Shown here: in pieces, positions 44,702 through 53,800 of the stretch
Layout: each line of letters starts with the position of its first letter
Position numbering within the stretch: position 1 is the first letter of the stretch
Source: Methanolapillus ohkumae
GTDB taxonomy: Archaea; Halobacteriota; Methanosarcinia; Methanosarcinales; Methanosarcinaceae
Reading direction: 5' to 3'
Assembly (NCBI RefSeq): GCF_032594355.1
Contig: NZ_CP131061.1
Coordinates: forward strand, 868,001 to 932,000
DNA: 64,000 nucleotides
Program-made: the position numbers and the translations under genes
The notes under the pieces: generated by a model
What the model saw: only the letters and a program-made list of their open reading frames with translations
The model's database searches: none
What the model was told of the DNA's origin: nothing

Positions 44702-45250
44702 TTACTGTTTTTCTTTTCTTTTGGCGGACATGATGTAGACCGGATTTTCCGGCTTAAACATGGTTTCCCCGGTCAGTTCTTCGCTTTTGGAAGCGATAAT
44801 ATGCACCGTTTCGTCATAAATGCCGAGTTTTTTCATATGTTCAATTACCCGGACAACGGTTTCAATCCGGACGGCGTTTACGACAATCGATCGGGCACCC
44901 TTTTTGACCAACATATCCAAAACGGCGGTAATGTTTTTGGTTCCTCCGACAAACGCGCAGTCGACTCTGTCCAGGCCGCTTAAAACGTCGGCGGACTCAC
45001 CCAAAATCACCTCGGCGCAAATGCCGAAATTTTTAAAATTTTGAGTGGCTACATCGGTCGCAGCCAAACGGGCGTCCATCGCGTATATTTTTAAATTGTC
45101 CGCAAGGCGGGTAGCCTCAATGGAGATCTAACCGGTTCCGCAGCCGACATCTGCAAAAACATCTCCATCCCGGATATCCAGCTTGAAAAGAGAAACGGCA
45201 ACGATCTCCGGTTTGGTAGGTCCGCCGCTGACGCCGATAAGTTCACGCAT
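44702..45250 (-). CDS. cbiT: Cobalt-precorrin-6B (C15)-methyltransferase, decarboxylating, with an in-frame TAG
   Basis: The frame from ATG 45250 (GGTGA upstream) to TAA 44702 encodes 182 residues, a normal length for CbiT, if the TAG at 45128..45130 (codon 41) is sense. Before it stand MRELIGVSGGPTKPEI and the SAM motif DVGCGTG; directly after it ISIEATRLA and the acidic motif YAMDARLAA. Later come DVLSGL, AFVGGTKNI and ARSIVVNAV. Relatives have a small residue at position 41. An internal start at 45079 would lack SAM motif I. Options are pyrrolysine insertion, a nonsense mutation or a sequencing error. Confidence 0.82.
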
Positions 45251-45923
45251 TTGATTTTCACCAATGTTTTTTATGATTCTGAAATATATGAATTGAATGA
45301 ATCAATCTTGAATTTGAATGATTTGAATTTGAATGATTTGAATTTGAATGATTTGAATTTGATTGACAATGAATAATAAAAGTTGAGCTGCAGTTGAGTA
45401 GCACAAATGAAGGATGTTTTTATGAATAAATATTATGGTTCATCCGGTGAACGTGTCATCATTTGCATAATCTACCGACTTTATCATTTTACCGTCGTTT
45501 TATCATTTAAATTTGATTTAATTTGATTTCCCTTTCACGTTTGAAAAGTAAACTTCTAAATCACTCTGTTTTATTTTATATCTTTTCCTTTGGAAAAATT
45601 TGATTTTCTTCATTTTTTTGAGTTTGCCTGAATATTTTATTTTTTAACTGTTGAGCAATCTGTTTTTATTTTTTCAAATAATACATATATTGCCTAAAAT
45701 GGTAACAAATGTTATTCAAATCTAAGGTCTTTATATGGAAAGAGAAGCCTATTCACTCTCACATGTTGAAAAACAATTGAATTGGTTTTATATTACATTG
45801 TATGTTCCTTGACATGGTTTTTAATTTCGATTTAATGTTGAAAAAATCAAAAAAATGAACTTTAAATGAAAAAAGATGTCTGGTGAACTAAAATCTGATC
45901 GGGCTCAATCCATCGGATTTATT

Positions 45924-45995
45924 TGATAAGTCTGATAAGTCTGATAAGTCTGATAAGTCTGATAAGTCTGATAAGTCTGATAAGTCTGATAAGTC
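45924..45995. repeat. Eight perfect copies of the 9-bp unit TGATAAGTC
   Basis: The units run without interruption from 45924 to 45995; a ninth, altered unit follows. Confidence 0.95.
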
Positions 45996-46082
45996 TGATT
46001 TGTCCCGATAAAACCCAATCCAAATGAAATCCAATAATATTGTTTTTGTAAACAAAAAAATGTCTGTTTGTCAAAATTTTTT

Positions 46083-46225
46083 GTCAAAAATTTGTCAATA
46101 CTCAATTCATTTGTCAATAATTTATCAAATGATTGTCAAAAATTTGTCAAAATGGTTGTCAATAATTTGTCAAAATGGTTGTCAATAATTTGTCAAAATG
46201 GTTGTCAATAATTTGTCAAATGATT
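46083..46225. repeat. TTGTCAA-based direct repeats upstream of cbiM
   Basis: Spaced TTGTCAA words occur throughout; three copies of a 23-bp unit (aatttgtcaaaatggttgtc plus aat) lie at about 46146..46215. They end about 100 bp before cbiM and could bind a regulator or simply reflect slippage. Confidence 0.75.
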
Positions 46226-46321
46226 TACAAATGTTTGTTGTTTTGAGTTTTCATTATGGCTTTCGTTAGAATTTTATGAATACAAATACATTTATTTCAA
46301 AAATACAGGAGTCAGAAAAAC

Positions 46322-47026
46322 ATGCACATCATGGAAGGATATCTTCCCGTTGAATGGGCGGCTTTTTGGTGGATTTTAACCTTTATTGTTTTGGGCGTTG
46401 GTATTTATCAGCTCAACAAATTGGTCCGGTCCAACCGCGAAGTTTTGCCGCTTTTGGCCGTCTCCGGCGCATTTATTTTCGTATTGTCCAGTTTAAAACT
46501 TCCGTCCGTCACGGGATCCTCTTCCCATCCAACCGGAACGGGACTTTCATCGATAGTTTTCGGACCGTTTATCACAGCCGTTTTGTCCGCCATCGTTCTT
46601 CTTTTCCAGGCACTTTTGCTGGCACACGGCGGCTTAACAACGCTTGGCGCCAACTGTTTCTCGATGGGATTTTTCGGCCCGCTTTTGGCCTACGGCTGTT
46701 ACAAATTCCTGCAAAAAACCAAGATGAATGTCTACGTTAATGTGTTCATCGCGGCATTTGTCGCCGATTTGGCCACCTACGTTTTGACCTCCCTTCAATT
46801 GGCGCTCGCTTTCGGATTTGATGGCGGAATCAGTTCGATTCTTCAGCAATTTGTTGCCTTCCTCGGCATTTTCGCAATCACTCAAATCCCGCTGGCCGTC
46901 ATTGAAGGATTAATTATCGCGGTTGCCATCAAATACATCGCCAAAGTAAAAGGTGATTTCTTGGTTAAAACCGGCACCGTTTCTGAAGAGCAGTTGAATA
47001 AAATGACAGCACCCGATGCGGTCTGA
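46322..47026 (+). CDS. cbiM: Cobalt transport protein CbiM
   Basis: A 234-residue substrate-binding membrane subunit of the CbiMNQO energy-coupling-factor cobalt importer. It starts MHIMEGYLP, the conserved metal-binding N-terminus (His2), and keeps VTGSSSHPTGTGL, LLLAHGGLTTLGAN and AITQIPLAVIEG. Six to seven hydrophobic segments are visible. CAGGAG lies ten bases before the ATG. It is divergent from the cobalamin synthesis genes and followed by cbiN. Confidence 0.93.
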   Translation: MHIMEGYLPVEWAAFWWILTFIVLGVGIYQLNKLVRSNREVLPLLAVSGAFIFVLSSLKLPSVTGSSSHPTGTGLSSIVFGPFITAVLSAIVLLFQALLLAHGGLTTLGANCFSMGFFGPLLAYGCYKFLQKTKMNVYVNVFIAAFVADLATYVLTSLQLALAFGFDGGISSILQQFVAFLGIFAITQIPLAVIEGLIIAVAIKYIAKVKGDFLVKTGTVSEEQLNKMTAPDAV

Positions 47027-47046
47027 GGAGAAGGGAGGAATCAACA

Positions 47047-47358
47047 ATGAAATTCAAACTCGAATATCTTTTAATTCTTGTCCTTTTGGCGTTTGCGATC
47101 TTTTTCGTCTACCAAACCTTCATTTCCGATTCGGAATTTGGCGGCGCGGACGGCCAAGCGGAAGACTACATTAATGAAATCAATCCGGATTATGAACCGA
47201 TTGCAGAGCCTCTTTGGGAGCCGCCCGGCGGTGAAACCGAAAGCTTGCTCTTCTGTCTTCAGGGAGCGATCGGCGCTTTGATTATCGGGTGGTTCTTCGG
47301 CTACTATTACGCGTTGAGTAAAATTAAAAAAGATGCCAAGAAATCCAAAAATGCCTGA
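47047..47358 (+). CDS. cbiN: Cobalt transport protein CbiN
   Basis: A 103-residue small subunit with two transmembrane helices (YLLILVLLAFAIFFVYQTF; LLFCLQGAIGALIIGWFFGYYYAL) flanking a hydrophilic loop with FGGADGQAEDYINEINPDYEP, the typical CbiN signature. GGGAGG stands eight bases before the ATG. It lies 20 bp after cbiM. A terminator follows at once, so cbiQ and cbiO must be elsewhere. Confidence 0.92.
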   Translation: MKFKLEYLLILVLLAFAIFFVYQTFISDSEFGGADGQAEDYINEINPDYEPIAEPLWEPPGGETESLLFCLQGAIGALIIGWFFGYYYALSKIKKDAKKSKNA

Positions 47359-47379
47359 TTCATTTTAAAAATAAACATC

Positions 47380-47395
47380 GCCGGCTTTTGCCGGC
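47380..47395 (+). terminator. Terminator after cbiMN
   Basis: GCCGGC repeated around TTTT forms a six-pair stem, followed by a long T-rich stretch. Confidence 0.65.
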
Positions 47396-47829
47396 TTTGT
47401 TTTATTTTTTGTTTTTTTGTTTTTGTTTTTTCGTCTCACTCTTCTTCTTTTGATTTTTCGTGAATTTTTTTTTGACTTTTTAATAAAAGCTCATTCCCCG
47501 TTTTTTTACTTTTATTCAAAAAGTTGCAGTCAGGCATTTTTTCATTTTGCCGCTGCCTTGTTGGGAAAAATCATATCGCTATTATTTCTTATTTTTTGTA
47601 ACCGGTGGGAGTTATTCGAGCAAGCGGATTCCGGCGGCAAGTTGTCCCCCCGCCTTTTGAAAAATTCCGAAGCGAAGCGTAGGAATTTTTACGGACGAAT
47701 TCTTTCTTATCCATTACCTTTTTATGAATTTAGATATTTTTCATCATAATTATCAATAATTACAATCATTGAACTCATTGAAATCATTAAAATCATTACA
47801 ATCAATAATTTACGAAGGATTGAATAAAA
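47396..47829. other. Intergenic region before the HMG-CoA reductase gene
   Basis: T-rich at first, then a hairpin with arms AAAAATTCC (47660..47668) and GGAATTTTT (47682..47690) enclosing GAAGCGAAGCGTA. The last 100 bp contain repeated aatcattgaa/aatcattaaa words. An open frame of 110 codons exists here but shows no family features. Confidence 0.5.
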
Positions 47830-49074
47830 ATGTCGACAACAGAAAAGCTGACAAAAGAAGAGCAAGAACTTCTTTGCAAGATGGTTTCGGGTGAAATCTC
47901 TCTGCGTAAAATCGAAGAGTTTTTGGGCAAAGATGATTCCGCAAAACTTCGGCGCGCCTTTTTGGAATCCGAAAAAAATGTGTCGCTCGACCATATTTCT
48001 ACGTACACGTTTGATTCCGGTCAAGTCGGCAAAAAAAATGTTGAAAACATGATTGGCGCCATTCAACTTCCACTGGGCGTGGCCGGCGAAATCATCATCC
48101 ATGGTGAATATGCCGCCGGAAAATATTATTTACCGCTGGCAACTACAGAAGGCGCGCTTGTGGCCAGTGTCAACCGCGGTTGTTCCATTATCACAAAATC
48201 CGGCGGCGCAACCGTTCGGGTCTTTAAAAACATGATGACGCGCGCGCCCGTTTTTAAATTTAACAGCCTTTTGGAAACAAAGAAGTTTTATGACTGGGTC
48301 ATGCTTCCCGAAACGTTTGACAAAATAAAAAAGACAGCGGACGCAACAACCAGATTTGGCGAATTCTTAGACATCAGCCCGTTTGTCAGCGGTAATAACG
48401 TTCATCTACGGCTTGGTTTTGATACCAAAGACGCGATGGGTATGAACATGATTACGATCGCATCCGAAGCGATCACACAAATGATTGCCGATGAAACCGG
48501 CGTCGAATGCGTTTCTCTGTCCGGAAACATGTGTACCGACAAAAAACCGTCCGCCATTAACGCAATTCTCGGCCGCGGAAAAACCGTCGTTGCTGAAGTT
48601 TGTCTCTCCAAATCCTTGATTCAGGAAACATTAAAATGCACGCCGGAAGCGATGTTTGATGTCAATTATCGAAAAAACTTCCTCGGATCCATGCGGGCCG
48701 GCTCTCTTGGATTTAACGCGCATGCCGCAAACATTGTTGCGGCTCTTTTTTTGGCCTGCGGCCAAGATCCTGCGCATGTCGTGGAGGGAAGCCTTTGTGT
48801 GACAGAAATGGACTTTTCAGACGATGGCGGACTGATTTGTTCGGTCACGTTGCCGGCCGTTGAAGTCGGAACCGTCGGCGGCGGAACATCGGTTGCGACA
48901 CAGCAGGAATGTCTAAAACTTCTCGGCGTTGCCGGCGCCGGAAATATCCCGGGAGAAAATGCGCTCGCGCTTTCGGAAATTGTTGCGGCGGCGGTTTTGG
49001 CCGGCGAGCTTTCCCTCGTGGCGGCTCAGGCCGCCGGACATTTGGCACGCGCTCACGCAAGACTTGGAAGATAA
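47830..49074 (+). CDS. hmgA: 3-hydroxy-3-methylglutaryl-CoA reductase (class I)
   Basis: A 414-residue enzyme that makes mevalonate for archaeal isoprenoid lipids. The class I catalytic residues are in place: E107 in TTEGALVAS, K238 in CTDKKPSAIN, D313 in GQDPAH and H404 in AGHLARAH. ENMIGAIQLPLGVAGE (72..87), the cofactor motif DAMGMNM (201..207) and GTVGGGTSVATQQ (347..359) are also present. GAAGGA lies upstream of the ATG. There is no N-terminal membrane domain, as expected in archaea. Confidence 0.95.
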   Translation: MSTTEKLTKEEQELLCKMVSGEISLRKIEEFLGKDDSAKLRRAFLESEKNVSLDHISTYTFDSGQVGKKNVENMIGAIQLPLGVAGEIIIHGEYAAGKYYLPLATTEGALVASVNRGCSIITKSGGATVRVFKNMMTRAPVFKFNSLLETKKFYDWVMLPETFDKIKKTADATTRFGEFLDISPFVSGNNVHLRLGFDTKDAMGMNMITIASEAITQMIADETGVECVSLSGNMCTDKKPSAINAILGRGKTVVAEVCLSKSLIQETLKCTPEAMFDVNYRKNFLGSMRAGSLGFNAHAANIVAALFLACGQDPAHVVEGSLCVTEMDFSDDGGLICSVTLPAVEVGTVGGGTSVATQQECLKLLGVAGAGNIPGENALALSEIVAAAVLAGELSLVAAQAAGHLARAHARLGR

Positions 49075-49188
49075 AAATCGATACAAAAAATTTGTCAGTT
49101 AACTAATAATGCTAAATATTTAATATAAAAAATGCATTGTTTATTTTGTTTTTATTTTAATTATTTTAAAAAATATTATGGGAAAAAT

Positions 49189-50877
49189 ATGATACACAAA
49201 CTTGTCCTCAAAAATTTCAAAAAAATAAAAGAAGAGACATTTGAATTTGACCAATTTGATATTATTGTTGGAGCAAACAATAGTGGAAAAAGTACAGCAC
49301 TTCAAGCTCTAGCAATATGGCAATATTGTGTGGATTTATTTCGAATAGAAGATAAAAGCGGAGATACACGTTCAATTCAATTAATTTTGCCAAATTTTAC
49401 AGCTTTACCTTTACCAGAATTTAATTTGTTATGGACAGATAGGCTTGTCAAAACAACAACAAAAAATACACCGGTATATATTGAAATTAATGTTTTTTGG
49501 AGAAACGGAACAGGTGCTGAAAAAAATTTAAACATATTATTAAATTATGTTTCACCACAATCAGTTTATGCAAAACCTGAAATCGGATGGAGTAAATTCA
49601 AAAAATTAGACCAAGAAAATGAACTACCACGGATAGTTTATGTTCCTCCGTTTTCTGGTTTAGAAACAAACGAAAAATGGCTTGATGATGGAAATATTCG
49701 TCAAAACGTTGGAAAAGCACAACCGGGTTCTGTCCTCAGAAACTTGCTTTATCGTGTAGTGGATCAGGAAATACCCGTTGTAGAAAACAAAGAATGGAAT
49801 GAAATTAATTCCCAAATTAAAAAATGGTTTGATGTTGAATTGTTACCTCCTGAATATAAAAAAGGAATTAGTACGGAGATTACAGTTGAATATAAAATAA
49901 AATCAAAAATAAAAAGAGTCTTCGATATTATTTCTGGTGGCAGTGGCTTTCATCAGATTTTAACGATTTTAGCGTTTTTTCATGGATATAAGGGTGTAAC
50001 AACTATTCTTTTTGACGAACCGGATGCACATCTTCATGTAAATCTTCAAAGACAAGTTGTCAATTATTTCAAACAAAAAAGTGCAGAGACAAATATTCAA
50101 TTTTTAATTGCCTCACATTCAGAAGAATTTATAAAAGGTGTTGATACAAATTCGATTATTTCAATCATGTCTGGAAGACCAAAACGTATTGAAAATAATG
50201 AAGAGATAATTCAAGCTCTTAGTGATATTGATAATATAGACATAATTCGTACTCAAGATTCTCCATATATCCTATATGTTGAGGGAGAGGATGATGAACG
50301 AATATTATCATCTTGGGCAGATGTACTGAATAAATCAGATTGTTACGTAAAATTTTATCCATACATTCTTGGTGGAACTACAAAAAAAGAAATGAATGAA
50401 AAATCTAAAAAACATTATACTGCATTAAAACAGATAAATACAGATTTAAAACGCATTTTGTTGTTGGATAATGATTTAAATCCAATGAATATGCCACAAG
50501 GTCAGATTGTTTGTAATGAATGGAAACGGAAAAATATTGATAGTTATTTTTTCGTTCCTGATGCATGGAAACGTGTAATTCAAGAAGATGCGGCATTGTA
50601 TACACAAGAATGTGAAGTTATTATTGATTCTTTTTTTGTAAGCCAAAACCTCATTTTACCACCAAATTCAACATGGGAAAATGTAAAAGCGAGACTTTTT
50701 GAAACATTAGATGGGAAAAAAATGTTATTTGAAGACAGTGATTCGTTATTTCACCAAATAAGAAACGTTTGTGGAATTAGTGTAACAAAAGTAAGATTAG
50801 CATCAAAAATGAAAGTTGATGAAATTCATGAAGATGTTAAACAATTTTTTAATAATATGGAAATGATTCTAAAATAA
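49189..50877 (+). CDS. AAA ATPase fused to a TOPRIM-like nuclease domain (OLD-like, possible defence gene)
   Basis: A 562-residue protein. The N-terminal SMC/ABC-like ATPase has Walker A GANNSGKS (28..35), a signature-like ISGGSGFHQILTIL and Walker B ILFDEPDAHLH (about 272..282) with an ASHSEEF sensor. The C-terminal half has YVEGEDDERIL (about 362..372) and LLLDNDLNP (about 422..430), the acidic clusters of a TOPRIM or DUF4435 domain. This matches OLD-family nucleases and resembles a fused AriA-AriB (PARIS) arrangement. I chose the ATG at 49189 because KLVLKNFKKIK is the usual family start. AT-rich codon use unlike hmgA and zntA suggests recent transfer. There is no UvrD-like partner nearby. 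Confidence 0.8.
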   Translation: MIHKLVLKNFKKIKEETFEFDQFDIIVGANNSGKSTALQALAIWQYCVDLFRIEDKSGDTRSIQLILPNFTALPLPEFNLLWTDRLVKTTTKNTPVYIEINVFWRNGTGAEKNLNILLNYVSPQSVYAKPEIGWSKFKKLDQENELPRIVYVPPFSGLETNEKWLDDGNIRQNVGKAQPGSVLRNLLYRVVDQEIPVVENKEWNEINSQIKKWFDVELLPPEYKKGISTEITVEYKIKSKIKRVFDIISGGSGFHQILTILAFFHGYKGVTTILFDEPDAHLHVNLQRQVVNYFKQKSAETNIQFLIASHSEEFIKGVDTNSIISIMSGRPKRIENNEEIIQALSDIDNIDIIRTQDSPYILYVEGEDDERILSSWADVLNKSDCYVKFYPYILGGTTKKEMNEKSKKHYTALKQINTDLKRILLLDNDLNPMNMPQGQIVCNEWKRKNIDSYFFVPDAWKRVIQEDAALYTQECEVIIDSFFVSQNLILPPNSTWENVKARLFETLDGKKMLFEDSDSLFHQIRNVCGISVTKVRLASKMKVDEIHEDVKQFFNNMEMILK

Positions 50878-51050
50878 ATAATCGTAATTATTTCAAATAT
50901 TTCTATAATGAAAACGTATTTTTTATTTTACTATTTATTTCCTTTTTTATTCCTTATTCCTTTTTTCAAAAAACATTTCAGCAATAAATCATTATCTGTT
51001 TGTTTTACTTTTTGTTACGAATGCTATTGTTTTTTAACACTCGAATTCGG

Positions 51051-51064
51051 CAAATTTATATAGT
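51051..51064 (+). promoter_or_regulatory. Candidate TATA box upstream of the zinc/cadmium ATPase
   Basis: AAATTTATATAGT follows a CGGCAAA stretch in the 283-bp gap before zntA. It sits about 100 bp ahead of the ATG; the leader would be long. Confidence 0.35.
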
Positions 51065-51160
51065 ATCCATTTTTATTAAGAATTCGTATTACTTTTTTAA
51101 AAATAGTTATGAATAATGTTCAAAAATAAAAACAACGAATAAATAAAATCGGTAATTCAG

Positions 51161-53725
51161 ATGATTCAAAAAAAAGAATATATTTTGGACGGGCTTGGTT
51201 GTGCCAACTGCGCCGGAAAAATTGAGTCCGCCATCTCAAAAATCCCGGGAATAACGGAGGCAACTGTCAATTTCATGACGGCGACTTTGATTGTCCTGCA
51301 GGAAGATTCTGCCGACCACTTTTTGGAAATTGAAAAAATTGTGAAATCCATCGAGTCTCACGTAAAGGTTATTGAAAAGAAAAAAGGAGAAAAACGTCCG
51401 GTTCCGGCGGGAGCATCTTCTCAAAAACCGATGACATGCAGCATTTCCGGAGATAAAATTGAAAATCAGAATGAAAATCAGAATGAAAACCGAAATGAAA
51501 ATAAAATTGAAAATAAAAAACCAAAAGCAGATGTTATTTCATTAGGCGGAATGACTTCCACTCCGAAAAAAATAAAATCAGCCGTTGATGAAAATACGGT
51601 TGAGGCGGTATTTTTGGACGAAACGGATTCCCGGCCTCAAAAATCCAAAATCGAACGGTTTTTTGAACTGGTGGACAAGAAAAAATTTGTACGCATCAGT
51701 GCCGGTGCCATATTATTTTTAATCGGCATCGCTCTGCACTTTTCCCACGTTTTGGATTCGGCAACGCCGGAGACTTCGCATTTTTCCTATCTCTTTGAAT
51801 TCGGATTGTTTGTTATCAGCTACATTTTAGTCGGCGGAGACGTCGTCCTCAACGCAATCCGGGGCATTTCCAAAGGCCAGGTTTTTGATGAAAACTTTTT
51901 GATGGCGATCGCAACCTTGGGAGCTTTTGTCATCGGGGAATTTCCGGAATCCGTTGCTGTGATGCTTTTTTACCAAGTCGGGGAATTTTTCCAAGAAGCG
52001 GCCGTTAAAAAATCCCGCAAATCCATTTCGGAATTGATGAACATTCGTCCGGACCATGCCAATTTAAAATTGGATTCGGGCGCCTTCTTGCGTGTTTCTT
52101 CACAAGAAGTTTCCGTCGGCAGCACGATTTTGATTAAGCCCGGCGAGAAGGTTCCCTTGGATGGAAAAATCATTTCCGGAGAGTCGTTGGTTGACACTTC
52201 CGCGCTGACCGGGGAATCGGTTCCAAGAACACTTCGCCCCGGAGATTTGGTTTTGTCCGGCTCCATTAACCAAAACAAAATGCTGTTGGTTCAAGTCGAG
52301 AAGCCGTACGAAGACTCAACCGTTTCCAAAATCTTGGAAATGGTGGAAAACGCGTCGTCTAAAAAAGCGCCGACCGAGAAATTTATTACAAAATTTTCCC
52401 GCTATTACACGCCGGTTGTTGTCGTTTTAGCGGCATTGATCTCCTTTGCCCCGCCACTTCTTTTGCCGGATGCCACGCTGAATGAATGGGTTTATCGCGG
52501 GCTTGTGTTTTTAGTCATTTCTTGTCCATGTGCCTTGGTTATTTCCATTCCGCTCGGCTACTTCGGCGGCATCGGGGCAGCGTCCAAGCATGGAATTTTA
52601 GTGAAAGGAAGCAACTATTTGGAAGGTTTAAACAGCGTCAAAACGGTCGTGTTTGACAAGACAGGGACTTTGACAAAAGGTGTTTTTGAAGTTGTTCAAA
52701 TTCAGCCGGAAAATGGTTTTTCCAAAGAGGATGTTTTATTTTACAGTGCGGCTGTTGAATCTTTTTCAACACATCCGATTGCGCTTTCCATTGAACGGGC
52801 TTGTCAAAAATCCTGTCCGTTATCCGAATTTAAAGACACGCCGGTTTTTGATTACACGGAATTTTCCGGATTGGGGGTCAAAGCTAAAACCGACTCAAAA
52901 ACGATATGGGTCGGAAATGAAAAATTTATGCGGCAGGAAAATATCAATGTCGCAGAGTTTCAAAACATTCATCCGAGGATGAAATTAGGTCCGAATGAGT
53001 TTTTCGCAGGCGACGTTCAAACGTATGTATTCGTTGCGATTGATGGTGTTTATGCCGGAAAAATCATTATTTCGGATGCGGTTAAAGAGGACAGCAAGCA
53101 AACGATTTCGGATTTGAAAAAAGCGGGAATTTCAGAAATCATTATGTTGACCGGCGATAAAAAAAGTGTCGGAGATGCCTGTTCTACACATTTGGGAATA
53201 GACCGGGTTTACAGTGAGCTTTTGCCGGACCAGAAAGTGGAAATGTTGGAAAAAATCGAACGGGAACACCAAATCGGTCATGAAAACAAAAACGAAAATG
53301 AAACAAAAAGCAATAATGAAAATAAAAACGAAAATGAAACAAAAAGCAATAATGAAAATAAAAGCAAGAATAAAAATAAGATTGCATTTGTCGGCGACGG
53401 TATCAACGATGCGCCTGTTTTGGCGCGGGCGGACATTGGAATTGCGATGGGCGGAATCGGATCGGATGCTGCCATTGAGGCGGCAGATGTCGTTTTAATG
53501 CACGGAAAACCATCTCAACTGGTCACGGCGTTTAAGATTTCCAAACAAACCATCCGGATTGTTTGGCAAAATATTCTTTTCGCCTTTGCGGTCAAAGGCA
53601 TTTTTTTGCTTCTCGGCGCGTTTGGAATCGCGACAATGTGGGAAGCGGTCTTTGCGGACGTCGGTGTTACGTTAATTGCGGTTTTGAATGCGGCTCGAAT
53701 GATGAATTTTAAAGAAAGAGAATAA
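51161..53725 (+). CDS. zntA: Zn2+/Cd2+/Pb2+-exporting P1B-type ATPase
   Basis: An 854-residue metal efflux pump. A heavy-metal-associated domain has GLGCANC (C14, C17). The membrane core has SCPCALV (C455-P-C457), the TGES actuator loop (350..353), DKTGTLT (D499), an SFSTHPIALS HP motif (538..539), GDGINDAP and the last-helix DVGVTLIAVLNAAR. The CPC site with the DxG motif points to the P1B-2 (Zn/Cd/Pb) subgroup. Two low-complexity Asn/Glu/Lys inserts are unusual: one at about 100..120 and one just before the GDGINDAP loop, made of a 12-residue repeat (NENETKSNNENK). The insert joins the phosphorylation domain at a surface-exposed point. Confidence 0.92.
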   Translation: MIQKKEYILDGLGCANCAGKIESAISKIPGITEATVNFMTATLIVLQEDSADHFLEIEKIVKSIESHVKVIEKKKGEKRPVPAGASSQKPMTCSISGDKIENQNENQNENRNENKIENKKPKADVISLGGMTSTPKKIKSAVDENTVEAVFLDETDSRPQKSKIERFFELVDKKKFVRISAGAILFLIGIALHFSHVLDSATPETSHFSYLFEFGLFVISYILVGGDVVLNAIRGISKGQVFDENFLMAIATLGAFVIGEFPESVAVMLFYQVGEFFQEAAVKKSRKSISELMNIRPDHANLKLDSGAFLRVSSQEVSVGSTILIKPGEKVPLDGKIISGESLVDTSALTGESVPRTLRPGDLVLSGSINQNKMLLVQVEKPYEDSTVSKILEMVENASSKKAPTEKFITKFSRYYTPVVVVLAALISFAPPLLLPDATLNEWVYRGLVFLVISCPCALVISIPLGYFGGIGAASKHGILVKGSNYLEGLNSVKTVVFDKTGTLTKGVFEVVQIQPENGFSKEDVLFYSAAVESFSTHPIALSIERACQKSCPLSEFKDTPVFDYTEFSGLGVKAKTDSKTIWVGNEKFMRQENINVAEFQNIHPRMKLGPNEFFAGDVQTYVFVAIDGVYAGKIIISDAVKEDSKQTISDLKKAGISEIIMLTGDKKSVGDACSTHLGIDRVYSELLPDQKVEMLEKIEREHQIGHENKNENETKSNNENKNENETKSNNENKSKNKNKIAFVGDGINDAPVLARADIGIAMGGIGSDAAIEAADVVLMHGKPSQLVTAFKISKQTIRIVWQNILFAFAVKGIFLLLGAFGIATMWEAVFADVGVTLIAVLNAARMMNFKERE

Positions 53726-53800
53726 AAAACGAAAATGAAACTATTTTCCGAGTCCGAATAATTCAAAACAATTATTATTCCGAGTCCAAGAAAACCTTCT

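Larger units (their letters stand above)
45251..46321. other. Divergent intergenic region between cbiT and cbiM, rich in short repeats
   Basis: About 1.07 kb without a convincing gene. It should hold divergent promoters for the cobalamin synthesis and cobalt transport operons. It contains 15-bp repeats gatttgaatttgaat (45308..45365), the 9-bp array at 45924 and TTGTCAA repeats at 46083. I see no recognisable cobalamin riboswitch (B12 box) in it. Confidence 0.6.

Noticed and set aside
45422..45526. 34-residue frame with a fair ribosome site (MNKYYGSSGERVIICIIYR)
   Set aside because: Too short and unsupported; no homologous pattern recognised, though a gene remnant is possible.
45905..46117. 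70-residue minus-strand frame with a repeating TYQ tail
   Set aside because: The repeat is the 9-bp TGATAAGTC array read in reverse; no conserved sequence.
45251..46321. Cobalamin riboswitch upstream of cbiM or cbiT
   Set aside because: No B12-box-like conserved core is visible; the region is made of AT-rich short repeats.
47417..47749. 110-residue plus-strand frame after cbiN
   Set aside because: Phe/Leu-rich translation of T-rich DNA across a hairpin, no ribosome site and no family features.
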